Below, one piece after another: positions 41,977 to 53,229 of a stretch of 64,000 nucleotides of DNA. The DNA comes from Pyrocephalus nanus (Eukaryota > Chordata > Aves > Passeriformes > Tyrannidae): positions 1,565,001-1,629,000 of the forward strand of contig CM076279.1 of the NCBI GenBank assembly GCA_038380795.1, given 5' to 3'. Each line of letters begins with the position of its first letter. The stretch's first letter is position 1. Position numbers and translations under genes: made by a program. Under the pieces are notes generated by a model. It was not told the DNA's origin and did not search any database. It saw nothing but the letters and a program-made list of their open reading frames with translations.

Positions 41977-44900
41977 TGGAAGTTCTAAGGAAATACAGAT
42001 CTTCTTAAGGGTTCGTTTTGGGCTTTTTACATTTTTGTATCAAAAATGTCAGGCAGAAATACCTGATGCTGGAAATACCCCCAGTTCAGTTGCTACTTTC
42101 TCTGTTACTTCATTTGATCAGGCCCCAAATAACACCAATTAATTCCCACCCCGAAAGGAAGAGGGAGAATTTTTGCTTTATTTATCCTTCCCTTCTGATT
42201 TTCAAATTGCAGATTTTCTGGCTTTAGTTTTTGTTCTTTTAAACAAACAAACAAAAAGCCCAACAAAGCTCCTGTTTTTTCACACAGAGGGATATTTTGG
42301 ACGAAATGCTCTCTCCTACTCCAAAAATCTCAAAATGCATGAATTAGTTCCTAATACCACTGAAATTACTTAATATATTTAATAATTATGTTAGTGGATA
42401 AAGTAGACTGGGAGAATAATAAAAAGGCAGGGATTTCCCTGTGCCAGAGAACCCCAGGAGAGAAACTGCCCTGGAACCTCAAAGGCAGGAGAGGATCAGC
42501 TCAGGGATGTTCACCACAGAGCCCCAATCCAGCCTCACCAGGGCACTCTGGGCTGGTGTGGGGAGTCCCCCCGAGCCTTTCAAGCCTCACATCAAGAGGG
42601 TTTTTTCTTCTTTAATCAGGAGCAGTTGCAAACACGGCTCAGATGGCAGGATGGCTTTATCTGCCATCTCGCTCACATGTGGGGAGGGTGGGGGGAAATG
42701 GGACCCACATGTTATCAGCTGATGGATGAAATGGAGAGAGGATTATTGGGCAGGAAAGAGGAGCTGTGCCTGCTGCCGAGACCCATCTCCTCGCAGCCCA
42801 CCCTCCCTCCTCTCCCTCTTCCCTCCCCACTCCAGCCCTCTGATGAAAAGGTTGGTGTCAGGGCTGCGGGATTTATGTGGATACCGGCGCAGCGAGGCCT
42901 GGCATTAGAGAATTGGATCCACGTGTTGCTCCTGCAGGCTGATCTCTGGGCAGGTTTCTGGGGCTCAGCAGAGCACTCAAATACCACCTTGGCCCTGGGG
43001 CTGGCTCAGCTCTTTCCCTGCTCCCTTGTCCCCAACCTGCCGGCGGCTCATCCTGCCTGGCTCCCATCACCAGCCCACGCGCCTGGCAGCACCTCCAGGG
43101 CTCCTCCGTGGCTCCTGGGTGCTCCTTTTGGGTGGTCCATCCATCAGCAGTGTCCCAGGAGCATCATCCAGGCACCCTTGTGAGGGCAGATGACCAGGGA
43201 CTCCTTGACCACAGGACGAGCCGTGCCAGGCTCACCCGCTGATCGAGTGCAGTGTTGGCCATTCCCCTGCCAGCCCTTCCCCTTCCACTCAATGAAATGC
43301 TTTTTGTTTGTCCTGGCTGGGTTGTCTCTGAGAGCTTTTTCAGGCTCCAGCTCCAGTTGTTTGAAGATCAAACTGAACTGCCTGATTTTGGCATTGCTCT
43401 TTAGGAATTATCTTGCCTGGATCCCGCCTGAGTTTCTCCATCTCCAGCACGGGGCTGACACTAATTGCCCATTTGCAATGCATTTCCAGACACGTGGCTG
43501 GAAAGTGCTGCATGAAAAAAACAGGCATTGTTATTATGAAACCTTCAGGAAAAAAAATTAATAGATTCATATAACTCCATGGTCATTAAAACAAACCTTA
43601 TGTGGATGGAAGAGACCAGAACTGCACAAACCTTGAGCAAACCCAGATTTTCACGATGAAGCACAAACTGCTTTTAATCAGCAGTGCCAAATAAGTTTTA
43701 TTTTCTGAGGTTTCTTATTCCCCCGTATCCTTCCCTGTATTAGGAACTGCAGGGGAGCACATTGGCCTGAGGTGAAGAGGGGAACTTTGCCCATCTCCTG
43801 ATCTTAATGGATATCATTTTAGAAAACAACAACAAAATGCTCTGCTTGGGCTGGCCAGGTCTCAGGTTCCTTTCAGCTGCAGCGGGGTCTCAACCAGCCT
43901 TTCTGAGGGAGTTACCCTCTGTTTGGAGCACTGTTTGTCAATAAGTTTGGGATAAATTGGGTTTATCCCCATCAGATGGTGAGAGAGGGTGGACCATCAC
44001 CTCCTTGTGTTTGCTCCCTTTAGTGAAGTCACGCAGCAATTTTTCATTTTGCCTCCCCAAAGCTCCTCTGTTTGTTTGGGAGACAGGAACAGGGTTCTGC
44101 TAAGAGGGTGCTGAGGTTGCTCATCCTGAGCTGTCCCAGTGAGTCAATAGCCTGGGGTGTGGGGCTGTCACAAGGCAGGGAATGGCAACACCCTTGGAGG
44201 GAGCCCTGTGCTGTCACCTCCCCTCTGCCTGCCCTGGGGATGTTCTCATGGCTTCTGAAGTGTCCTGGATTTTGATGGCTTGATCCTAAAAAGGCCACCA
44301 TCCCTACCAGCAGATTTTCATTATGGTAACAATGTCTGTCTGTCTGTCCCTTTACCTCTTTTCTCCATCCAGACTTCAGGCTCTCCATGGACCATTTTCA
44401 TGTATCCCAGAGGACTTCAGCATCCAGGGCAAACAAGCTGTTGCAGAAGGTCATGTTGGCATCTAATGCTTGACATGAAGCTTGTAAGTCACTGATGGTG
44501 GGGGAAGGAAAAGGAAAAAGGAGACCTCCCTGCTCACTTCATCTTGCTTTCCTCACACTGAATCCCAGCTCATCTCTGGGGTGAAGAAGGTGGAAACTTT
44601 ACCTCAAGGACAAAAGGCTGGGAGAAAGTGGCCCAGCAATGAACATTCCCCCTAGTGAACACCCAATTTTTGGTAAAAGCTGTGCTGTCTGCTTGCAAGC
44701 TCATTTCTAAGGCTAAATTTAGGGGCACGTCCTGCAGCGACGTGTGTGGAGGAGGACTTTGGGATGACACATGGATCAGTCTCATTCCTGCATGGGAAAC
44801 TTCCAGGCTCTGCTACTTTCACTGTCTGGAACAAATGAGCACCTTCCTGCTGATGCCATCAGGCCATGTGAGCACCAGCCAGACCTGGAAAGGTGCACAT

Positions 44901-45515
44901 TCTGGGGAGCTGGAGGAGTGGGAGGTTGTGTAACTCCCTGGCAGACGTGTGTGTATCTATTTGCAATCCATTCTATCCTGCTAACAGGTTTAGCTCCAGA
45001 TCAGTAATGGGATTTAGTCACCCACCTCCTTGTAATTACTTTGGTATGCAGATGTTTAATTACATTTTGTCCTCAGCTGAGCTGGGTCCGTCCTTCTGCC
45101 TTTGTCGCTGGCTGAGGGTGGGCACCGAGATGTGCAGCAGCTTCCAAGCACCTGCCAGTTCCTGGTGTTGATCAGATCTTCATTTTTTCAGCTCAGTTGG
45201 CCAACTTACAAGTGCTAAAGTTGGTGATCTTGCATTCAGATCTAGCCCAGGCTGAGTTCATAAAAATGGCACAGTCACTGCACTGTCAACAAGCGCCTTC
45301 AAACAGGAATGGCAGTGCCCTAAAGCCTTCTGATGTTGCTTTTGTGGTGACAGTGACTCAGAAAAGCTGGAAACCTCCAGATTCTTTGGCCAGGTGGGAT
45401 GTCCCAGTGATGCTTTGAGGATCTCACACTTGGGTGAGACTTTGAGTCCCATCAGCCCAAAGGATGAGTGGGTGTGTGGACTCTCTTCAAGAAGGTCCAT
45501 CCACTGGGGAAGATG
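41977..45515. other. Gene-free interval
   Basis: Unique sequence. AT-rich stretches at 42000-42420 and 43540-43700; GTCT units at 44335-44349. The stretch 44970-45080 is AT-rich and repeat-free and might be conserved. A 185-codon frame at 42626-43183 has no recognised product. Confidence 0.45.
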
Positions 45516-45520
45516 GTCTT

Positions 45521-45655
45521 ATGGAATCATGGAATTGTTAAGGCTGAAAAACACCTTTAAGATCATCAGTTCCAACTGTCAAATGTTTTTCCAACCATGC
45601 AATGTTTTTAGCAACTTCACTTAAACCCTCAGTGCACATCAGTTAAACCCTGAAC
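45521..45655 (-). mobile_element. CR1 LINE fragment, minus strand, diverged
   Basis: ATGGAATCATGGAATTGTTA, AAACACCTTTAAGATCATCA and GTTCCAACTGTCAAATG are the reverse complement of a CR1 tail. The remaining part to 45655 (AACTTCACTTAAACCCTCAG, TGCACATCAGTTAAACC) fits the CR1 body but is diverged. Confidence 0.88.
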
Positions 45656-45659
45656 ACAA

Positions 45660-46185
45660 CATACAACAACCAGGTAAGAGCTCGAGCGAGGCCCCAAGAT
45701 CCTGGTTTTTAGGGCAGATTTGGGGCCAGCCTTGGCAGCCTGTTTAGTGATGCCCTGTGAAACACTGAGGGCACCATAACAGCTCTGTGGGGTTGTTTTT
45801 TAGGACGTGAGGATGACAGAGTTATCAACCCAGTGATACCTGGATTCTCAGATGGTGTTCCCATGGCCTCACCTGTAGATGTTTCTCCACGTGAACTCAT
45901 CATCAGTGCATCACCAGAGACAATCCCCTGGAGGCAGCTGGTGGCATCAGCCCCTTCTGCACTGCGTGTGTCACGGATCAAGTCCCTGCAAGCCTCATCC
46001 AGCGTGGCTGGGGCGTTACTCACCGTGTTTACTTTCCATCCACCTCTCCTGCAGAGCAGGGCCCGCCGTGCCAGCTGACAAACACCATCCCAGCGGTGTG
46101 GAAGGGACCTGTGGGGTGCCTGATGTGCCAGCTCATGTCAGTCCTTCCCATGAGGACCCCCAGTCTCTCCAAACAGGATAAATTT
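45660..46185. other. Block with open frames on both strands
   Basis: Between the CR1 and the T run, about 45790-46078 is open on plus (81 codons, preceded by the acceptor-like GGTTGTTTTTTAG near 45803) and on minus (about 105 codons, non-ATG start, with donor-like CTACAG/GTGAGG and ACACG/GTGAGT). Both translations look protein-like but match nothing I recognise. Strand conflict argues against coding. Confidence 0.25.
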
Positions 46186-46189
46186 TGCC

Positions 46190-46272
46190 TTTTTTTTTTT
46201 TTTTTTTTTTTTTTTCCCATTGCTGCATCTTCCAGGAGCGTAAATAGAAATGGATTCTTTTTTTTTTTTTTT
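46190..46272 (+). repeat. Two poly(T) tracts
   Basis: T27 at 46190-46216 and T15 at 46258-46272 interrupted by about 41 bases of unique sequence. No retroposon body is recognised on the minus strand before either tract. Confidence 0.85.
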
Positions 46273-46274
46273 CT

Positions 46275-48230
46275 TGAAACTTAAGACTCTTAATTTGTGA
46301 AGTGACAAAAGAGAATCGCAAGGAGTTGAATGCATCTGGCAACATCTTCATTTTAAAAAAAAGTCATTCAACTTGGAAGGATGTTTCCAAGAGAATATGG
46401 GAAAATGTATTATCTGCTCCATTTGAAAAGGAATTACCTCTAATTGACAAGATGCAGAGGGGAAACTGTTGCTTTTATTTAAACACAGCCCAAACCTGCA
46501 GCTTATAAACTTATTGTTAATCTCAGGCTGGCGGTTTCTGCTCCTTTTCACTTTTCATTTCAAATCTGTTTGGGTTATTTTTTTTCCCCACTTTTATTGT
46601 CATGCCCAGCTCCTTCTCTGTCTCAGGTAGGTGGTCCTCTTTTTGAAACTTGTGTCATCTTGCACCCAGAATCTGTGCTGTTGCCCCAAAATATCCCAGG
46701 ATCATTTGGATGTTTTGGAGGCTGCTGTTCATGCCCCTTCTCTGCAGTGTCTGGTCCAGGTCACACAGACTTTGGGGCTGCTGCAAGCTGGAATTACCCA
46801 CATTTCCAGGTCAAATATCATGGAAGGTCCCTGATCCAACAGACAAAACACTCACAGCATTTGGAAGGTGAGGAAGACGCCTCCAGTTAAGGTCTCAGAG
46901 GCGGGGAAAAAAAAAAAAATCCCATATTTTCTTCTAATTGATTTTGGAAACTCGGCCTTTCCAAAAAAATAAAATAAAAACCCGAGGTGTGGGCCGGTGT
47001 GAAACAGAGCAGGATGTTAAACAGGCAACCTACGTCAGCAAGGAGCTTGCTCTCAGTCAGCCATCCACCTGGAATACCTGGGGGCAAGGAAGGAGGCCCC
47101 GGGAACGTGTTGGAACAGAGCGGAGCCATCTCGGAGAGGAGCTGCCACCCAGCCAGGGCAAAGCGGCTTTGGAGCCGCTCAAAACATCTCCTGCTTGATC
47201 CCCTCCCACCAGGAGCAGGATGGAAATGTCCATTCCAAGAAATCCCCCCCCCCCAATCCCAGCAGGTTTATTATCCTAATTGACTTACGGTACTCGCTGC
47301 TAAATTAACCTGCTTGGGAATGTGATCGGCACTGGGAATTTTCCACTTTATGACAGATTTTATAATAAAGAATTGGAGAAATCATAAATAGCAGCGGTGT
47401 TAGATCACTGGTGCCCATGAACTCACCTTGTCTGAAGAATGGTATACAAAAGAGGGTTTTCTTTCTGATGGTGCATCCTTAAGAAGTGTGTCTGTGTTAC
47501 TCTTTTGCCACAGTTGAATTATTGTTTATAAGAACTTCTGCTTTGTCAAAAAAAGAGAAACCCCCCCCCCCCAATTATAATAAATCCACTTCAGTGTTTT
47601 CCATAAGCTCCTAGCCAAGTTGGCCAAGAACTAAGGCAAGGAGCAGGAAAAAAAAAAAAAAAAGGTATATGTTGTATGCTCACTTAAAACTTGGCTAGAA
47701 ATGATCTTTTATTGTCTTTTTTTTTTTTTTTTTTTTCCATGCCCAACTTGGCTCCTCGAGCCAAACTCATTGCCAACTTTCTACAGTGTGTTATTTTCCT
47801 ATGTGTTAAAAAACATCAAAAAAGCTGCCCCACAAGGGTTCTACCAAGGTTTTGCACGGACAAGGGTGGAGGAGCCTGGCTTTGAGAGCGTCACCGATGA
47901 AGGTGCCTGGGATAAAACCTGGATATTTATTGTTTGGAGCGTGGGGGGGGTGGGGGTTATGGCTCTTTTTATAACCCCCTCTCCTGCTCCTTGTGCAGCC
48001 CAACATGGCAAGGTCTCCAAGTGGGGCTGTGCTGACAGATGCAGCTGGAGACAGCCATGTGATGTTAATGTAAACCTCCTCTGGCAGCTTGGAGAGGCAC
48101 CAGGAAAGCTCCGGAGTGTTTCCCGCAGAGCCTGGCTCCGCTCGGTGCCACTCAGCCCCTGGGCCCGCTGGCTGGGTCACCACAACACGTGTCCTCCTGT
48201 GTCTGGGCACACCCCTGACTTTTCATACAT
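46275..48230. other. Gene-free interval
   Basis: Unique sequence. C runs near 47246-47254 and 47562-47573; A run at 47648-47663; T run at 47719-47736. The AT-rich 47270-47420 segment is repeat-free and may be a conserved element. A 194-codon frame at 47701-48285 crosses both a T and an A run and is an artefact. Confidence 0.45.
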
Positions 48231-48231
48231 T

Positions 48232-48256
48232 AAAAAAAAAAAAAAAAAAAAAAAAA
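48232..48256. repeat. Poly(A) tract, 25 bases
   Basis: Homopolymer A after CATACATT, followed by GGAAACAAACACAAACC. No recognisable retroposon body upstream. Confidence 0.9.
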
Positions 48257-48590
48257 GGAAACAAACACAAACCAAGCAATTCTGAGTTCCAAAAAAGCAA
48301 CCCCCCCCAAAGCGGTTCCTGTCACTCCGGCTCATCCGTGGTGATGCTGGAGTCACGGTGGAATAAAATCTGCAGCAGTCTTTACATCTGAAGGGCATTT
48401 TCTCTTGGAATCCCTCATTAAAAGCACCACTTTGGAAGAAATGCAACGACCAGCGTCTCAAGCATATTCTTATTTGGGATTGTTTCATTCTAGAAAGGAA
48501 GAAAAATTATTTAAAAATTTGGTATTTCTTCTTGTGGTCGAGCACTTGAAGTCTGCATTTCACTGAATGTACTTCAGGGACATGTTTAAC

Positions 48591-48626
48591 TTTTTTTTTC
48601 TTTCTTTTTTTTTTTTTTTTTTTTTT
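48591..48626 (+). repeat. Poly(T) tract
   Basis: T9-C-TTT-C-T22 immediately upstream of the exon-like segment. It acts as a low-complexity run and lengthens the pyrimidine tract of the candidate splice acceptor. Confidence 0.9.
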
Positions 48627-48658
48627 AATATTTAATTTCATTTTTGGTTTTTATGCAG

Positions 48659-48817
48659 CCCCACAATGTTGTTTTTGTGGTGTGCTGCCATGGTGTTACC
48701 AACGCATCTGAACCATTGCAGGCAGAAAGGCAGCCACTTGAAAGCGACAATGAGGGCAAATCTGTCCCAGCTTTTATTTCCTGTATGTATTTTGCCCTGT
48801 ATAAAGTTATACAAAGG
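48659..48817 (+). CDS. Exon-like segment, 159 bp, possible coding exon
   Basis: Acceptor consensus TTTTTGGTTTTTATGCAG ends at 48658 and a donor AAAGG/GTAAAT starts at 48818. The 159 bases are exactly 53 codons, open in the frame that begins at the first base (phase 0 to phase 0); this frame stays open to about 48937. The block is AT-rich and repeat-free. The encoded peptide (begins PHNVVFVVCC, ends ALYKVIQR) matches no family I recognise. It could be a chance frame inside a conserved noncoding element. Other exons of a gene are not visible. Confidence 0.15.
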
Positions 48818-48939
48818 GTAAATCTCTCAGCTCTCCTGATCCTGCAACTGCTTATAAATACATTTCATTTTATGGTGCAGCAGCACAAGCTGAATGCAGC
48901 AATAACACAGAAGTATAAGCTTTTGAATGGCATTTAGAA

Positions 48940-51405
48940 ACCCAGTGATGGCAAAGGAAATAAAAGTGAAAATTCCCTGTGTTGGGTGATCCTTTGTGGG
49001 TCCCTTCCAACTCAGCTTATTCTAAGATTTTGTGTCTCACCTTGCCTGGCATCTCTGCAGCAGTGAAGGTAACTCAAGCTCCTCCCTGTGGATCAGCCCT
49101 TACTTTTCCCCTGCTCAGAGACTGCAGAAAGCCAGAATCAATCAGCTGAAGGATTTATATTGGAACTAGATCCCCATGGATCAGAACTTGAATAACACCT
49201 CCATCCCTGCCCGAATCTTCCAGGCCTGACCTTTCACAATCTCCATTTCCTGACCAATGACTCCAAAGAAAATAGAGCTGCTCGTTGGCATTTAATGGAA
49301 ATCTGCACAAAACTTGTCAAAATACCCCCCTCCACCCCCATCAGCTGCCTGGGACAAGACCCCTACAGTAGTTTCCAGAAACCCCGTGCAATTACTTACA
49401 TTTTAAATTATCTTTAATTGTCGCATGTGAGCTACAGAAACATTTTTCCCCACTCTCAGGCAAGACCCCACTATTAAGAGTCACCCCATAATTGCAGGTT
49501 TAATGGGGGACCGTGGCAGGTCAGGCCTGAAGGTGAGCCCAGAGCACAGCAGGGCGAGAGCGGCTGCAGAGCCCAGTAACTGGAAGTGACACATCACAAC
49601 AGTGCCATCAATTACGAGGGGGCAGTTTGGAGTGTAAACTTTTTAGGGACTCTAATTACCCCGCCAGATGTTTTAATCCGATCTCCTCGGCCCTCCCCTG
49701 CCAGAGAGCACTGCCATTGTCTGAGCTCCTGGGATTAAAAAGTCGCTTTTTAACCGAGAGTGAACTTGTTGAGGGTTGTGTTGTTTGGTTTTTTTTTTTC
49801 TTTTTTTGCAGGAATTGAGCATCCTTTTTGAGAGATTGTTCAGGTTCACGGTGGTGGGATTGCATTGAATGAGAATGAACACGCTGGGGAAGCGAGGAGG
49901 GTGTCACAGAGGGTGCAAGACTGACGGGAAATAGCTGAGCTGGTGTCAGTGTGCTCGGGAGCTGAGTGACAACTGTTACCCCGGCGATGCTGAGCTCGGG
50001 CAGGGCCTGTCAAGAGCATTAGAGATGCTGCACCAGATTTTCCCAGGCTGTTTGCAAGCTGACCCAATGTTCCCGCTGACACAAACCCCAAAAGCTGAAC
50101 CCGATTCGCTCACAGATTGGGGTCAGATGAGAGCGAGGAGGAAACTGCTTGTGTAGGAGATGTCTGTGCATGCAGGAGAGGGGAAAATGGTGAATTAACT
50201 GTGCATTCAGATGCAGGATATCACCTTCCAGAAGTGTGGAGCAGGGAAGGAACCTGGCAGCGCTGGGAGCAGTTTCCCTGCACTCACTAAACCCCGGTTT
50301 TGGGTCAGCGGGAAATCTGGGTGTGCACGTGCAACACATCGACTGCAGTGCCTGGAAAAATCCCCATCCTTGACAACTTAAACCCCTGACATGATCAAAA
50401 CCACAACCCAGACCGGGGGAGTCTCAAACTGTTCTTTGTTAAGAAACTCCAGCTGAACAATTTGATGGGTTTTATTTTCAACAACTTATCACGCTGAGGG
50501 TTGCTGTTCTTCCCTCCTCGTCCTGTTCCCAGGTGAGGGAACACTCAGACCTCAGCAGGAAAACTCTCCAGGGGTGGAACATGCCAAGCAAACAACGAAA
50601 CAAGGCTGTTTATAAAGCCTTCAACACGCTGGGCCGTGGAGAGGAGCCCAAGTTTCCACGTAAAGGGCCCGAACGGACGAGAATGACGTGAAACACATGG
50701 AAAATATGGAAAATGTGGAATAAGTAATAAAATTATAAATAAAACAAATACAATAAAACGGGAATGCAGTTTTACTCGTAATGATTTGTGTTCCTAGTAA
50801 CCCAAGCCTCCCTTACCTTTGGAAAATTGCATGTTTTTCCAGCGGGGAGCTGAGGGCAGGTACCGTGTGCGGTGGGTTGGCTCTTGGAGAGGCTGGAGCC
50901 TTCCCAGGCACTGCTGCAGCCCTTCCTCTGACAATGACTTGCATCATGATGTCAGGAAAAATCACTTCATCAAGCGGTGGTTAGTGCTAGTGCAGGGATT
51001 TTTGGCCAGGAATTAATCTTGGCTTGTTCTGGGTGGAGAGATTTGCCTGGCAGAGTGACCCCGATGAGTTTTGGGTTGGGTTTGCTCTTTAACCTGTGTT
51101 TTTTTTTGGTTATTAGCCATTTCTTGCTCCTCCCTCCCAGAGTGTGCTCTCCCCGTGGGTGCACTGGTGGGCTGGGGACTCCAGTTTGTCACAGCCATGA
51201 AAACTGGCAGGGACTCCTGGATTTCCTACCTTGGGGTTGCCTGCAAATCTCCACTGCTGTAAAACACTTGTGCAGTGCTTTCTAAACAGAATGTAACCAG
51301 CAGGGGAGCTGCAGAGGGAAAGGACAAAAAGCAGTTTGCCAAGGCAGAGGGAGATGGGGCTGAGCACAGCAGAGAATTTGGGTCTTCACTGGAGTCAGCC
51401 CTGGC
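48940..51405. other. Gene-free interval
   Basis: Mostly unique sequence, with the CR1 tip at 48981-49036 listed separately. AT-rich, repeat-free stretches at 49380-49510 and 50440-50800 resemble conserved noncoding DNA (inference). T-rich tract at 49789-49807. No gene recognised. Confidence 0.45.
48981..49036 (+). mobile_element. CR1 LINE 3' tip, plus strand
   Basis: GGGTCCCTTCCAACTCAGCT followed by TATTCTAAGATTTTGTG is the last part of a CR1 tail. About 55 bases are recognisable. Confidence 0.85.
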
Positions 51406-51408
51406 AGG

Positions 51409-51534
51409 GAATCATAGAATGGGCTGGGCTGGAAGGGACCTGAAAGTTCATCTCATCCAACCCCATTCCATGGGCAGGGACACCTTCCACTGGACCAGGT
51501 TGCTCCAAGCCCTGTCCAACTTGGCTTTGAACAC
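51409..51534 (-). mobile_element. CR1 LINE fragment, minus strand
   Basis: GAATCATAGAATGGGCTGGG, CTGGAAGGGACCTGAAAGTT, CATCCAACCCCATTCCATGG, GCAGGGACACCTTCCACTGG, ACCAGGTTGCTCCAAGCCCT and GTCCAACTTGGCTTTGAACA. This textbook reverse-complement CR1 tail is truncated at about 51534. Confidence 0.96.
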
Positions 51535-51539
51535 CCAAG

Positions 51540-52655
51540 GAATGACAGACACAATCCCAAAGGCCTTGGATTCTCCCTCCACCCTCCAGGACACTCAGGC
51601 TGCCTTTATTTATGCACTTGGTGATTCCCAGATTATTTCCAGGCCCCTCGAGGGTAGAAAGTCTTTTCCCTCCTCTGGCCCTGAGTCCATTCCAACAGCT
51701 GTAACTATTTCATTTTTAATTTAGTCGATACAACTTGTCTCTGCTTAATCCATCAGGACAAGCTTGAGGCTTTCTGACCCATAAATCCAGAGTGAGGACT
51801 GTGGTGGGGTTTGATGGAGGGAAGGAAAAGAGAGGGGAAAATAAAGGGGAAAAAAAAAAAAAAAGCAATGGATTTTGAAAAATTGTCTCCAAATCACAGC
51901 CAAATGTGGGTTTTTTTAGTAGATTATTGCACAGTGCAGAACTGGACCCAACCTGGTCTTACCTCAGTGAGGCAAGAGCTTTGCCTCTGTCATGGTGACA
52001 GACTCTGCCACCCTTCACTTATTTAACAATCAAACCTCCTGCATTTGTCTGGATTTGACCTAATCTCTATTTTTTCCTACTAATTGGGCAGAATTCTTTT
52101 TTTCCCCCCCAATCAGGCCACACTGAGCCATTTCTCTGCCTTTTTCCCCTGCACATGACAACTTTCCCCAGTGTGAACAGCGACACTGCAACAAAAAAAT
52201 TGATGCTGAGAGAGAACATTTCACGTTGGAGAATTTTTCTGCCTTGAAAAAAAAAAAACCTTCCCAACCCACCGTCTGCACTTCTCCCTTGAATTGTTTG
52301 ACTCCAGCCTGGGTAACAATGAATCAGTTTATTGGGCAAGACAAGAGGGATTTTTTGGGAATTACACGTAGATATAGGAACAGTATAGGAAAGGTTCTAA
52401 TTATAACTATTAGCTGGGAGAATAAAGGGACACAGTATTCCAGGCTCTCCTGGTGGTTGGAGTTATGCAATACTTTCTGTGCTTTAAAATGTGTGGCCAA
52501 CGAGGGGATTTTTTAAAGGAAGGATTATTTTTATTTTATTAAAATCGCCCTGGACATTGTTCTGCTTTGGGGGATCGACTTTTTGCCTCTTTCCTGACAC
52601 TTTCTGTGCAGAGCAGATGGGGAAGAGGATTTTGTGAGGTGTGCCTGAGGGGCAC
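51540..52655. other. Gene-free interval
   Basis: Unique sequence, AT-rich toward the end. A run at 51849-51864, T run near 52097-52103, A run at 52247-52258. No gene or transposon recognised. Confidence 0.5.
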
Positions 52656-52658
52656 TTT

Positions 52659-52741
52659 AAATAATAATAAACAATAATAATAATAACAATAATAATAATA
52701 ACAACAAAAACAATAATAATGATAATAACGATAATAAGAAT
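52659..52741 (+). repeat. (AAT)n microsatellite, interrupted
   Basis: Roughly 80 bases of AAT/ATA triplets with interruptions AAC, ACG and ATG and an ACAACAAAAACA insert. Interruptions suggest an old, less mutable array. Confidence 0.93.
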
Positions 52742-52744
52742 ACC

Positions 52745-52998
52745 ATTGTCATCATATGCAGACTCTGCTTTATTCCTATTTCCTCCTGTAATTCTCTGAG
52801 ATCAAATTGGTAGTGATTATCCAGGGATTAGGGATTAGTGTGGTGGTTTAACTGCTTGTCAAAACCTTAAAATAATAGATTAAAAATAATACATGGATTA
52901 AAATAATTCAATTTTCTCATCAACAACGAAGCAGATAATTTTAAAGCCCTTGTAACCTCTTATGAAAAATGTTATAATTATATTATATTTGTATATTA
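52745..52998. other. AT-rich spacer
   Basis: Strongly AT-rich unique sequence (for example ATAATTATATTATATTTG) between the AAT microsatellite and the next CR1. No gene seen; shorter than most gene-free intervals. Confidence 0.5.
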
Positions 52999-53000
52999 TA

Positions 53001-53166
53001 ATAGAACCGTGGAATGCTTTGGGTTGGAGAGGACCTTAAAGATCATCCTGTTCCATCTCCTGCCATGGGCAGGGACATCTTCCACTAACCCAGGATGCTC
53101 CAAGCCCCATCCAACCTGGCCTTGGACACTTCCAGGGATGGGGCAGCCACAACTACTCTGGGCAAC
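53001..53166 (-). mobile_element. CR1 LINE fragment, minus strand
   Basis: ATAGAACCGTGGAATGCTTT, GGTTGGAGAGGACCTTAAAG, ATCATCCTGTTCCATCTCCT, CATGGGCAGGGACATCTTCC, CATCCAACCTGGCCTTGGAC, TTCCAGGGATGGGGCAGCCA and CTACTCTGGGCAAC. The element is inserted in AT-rich DNA, and its truncated 5' end lies at the TA/TCTAA repeat. Confidence 0.95.
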
Positions 53167-53223
53167 AAATATATAATATATCTAATCTAATCTAATCTAA
53201 TCTATTTTTTTATATATATATAT
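53167..53223 (+). repeat. (TCTAA)n pentanucleotide with flanking TA runs
   Basis: ATATATAATATA, then four and a half TCTAA units (53181-53203), a T run and TATATATATATA. It abuts the truncated end of the CR1. Confidence 0.9.
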
Positions 53224-53229
53224 GGGAGA

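Noticed and set aside
47701..48285. 194-codon plus-strand frame
   Set aside because: Begins in a T run and ends in an A run (poly-F and poly-K ends); the middle overlaps a minus-strand frame and has no recognised product.
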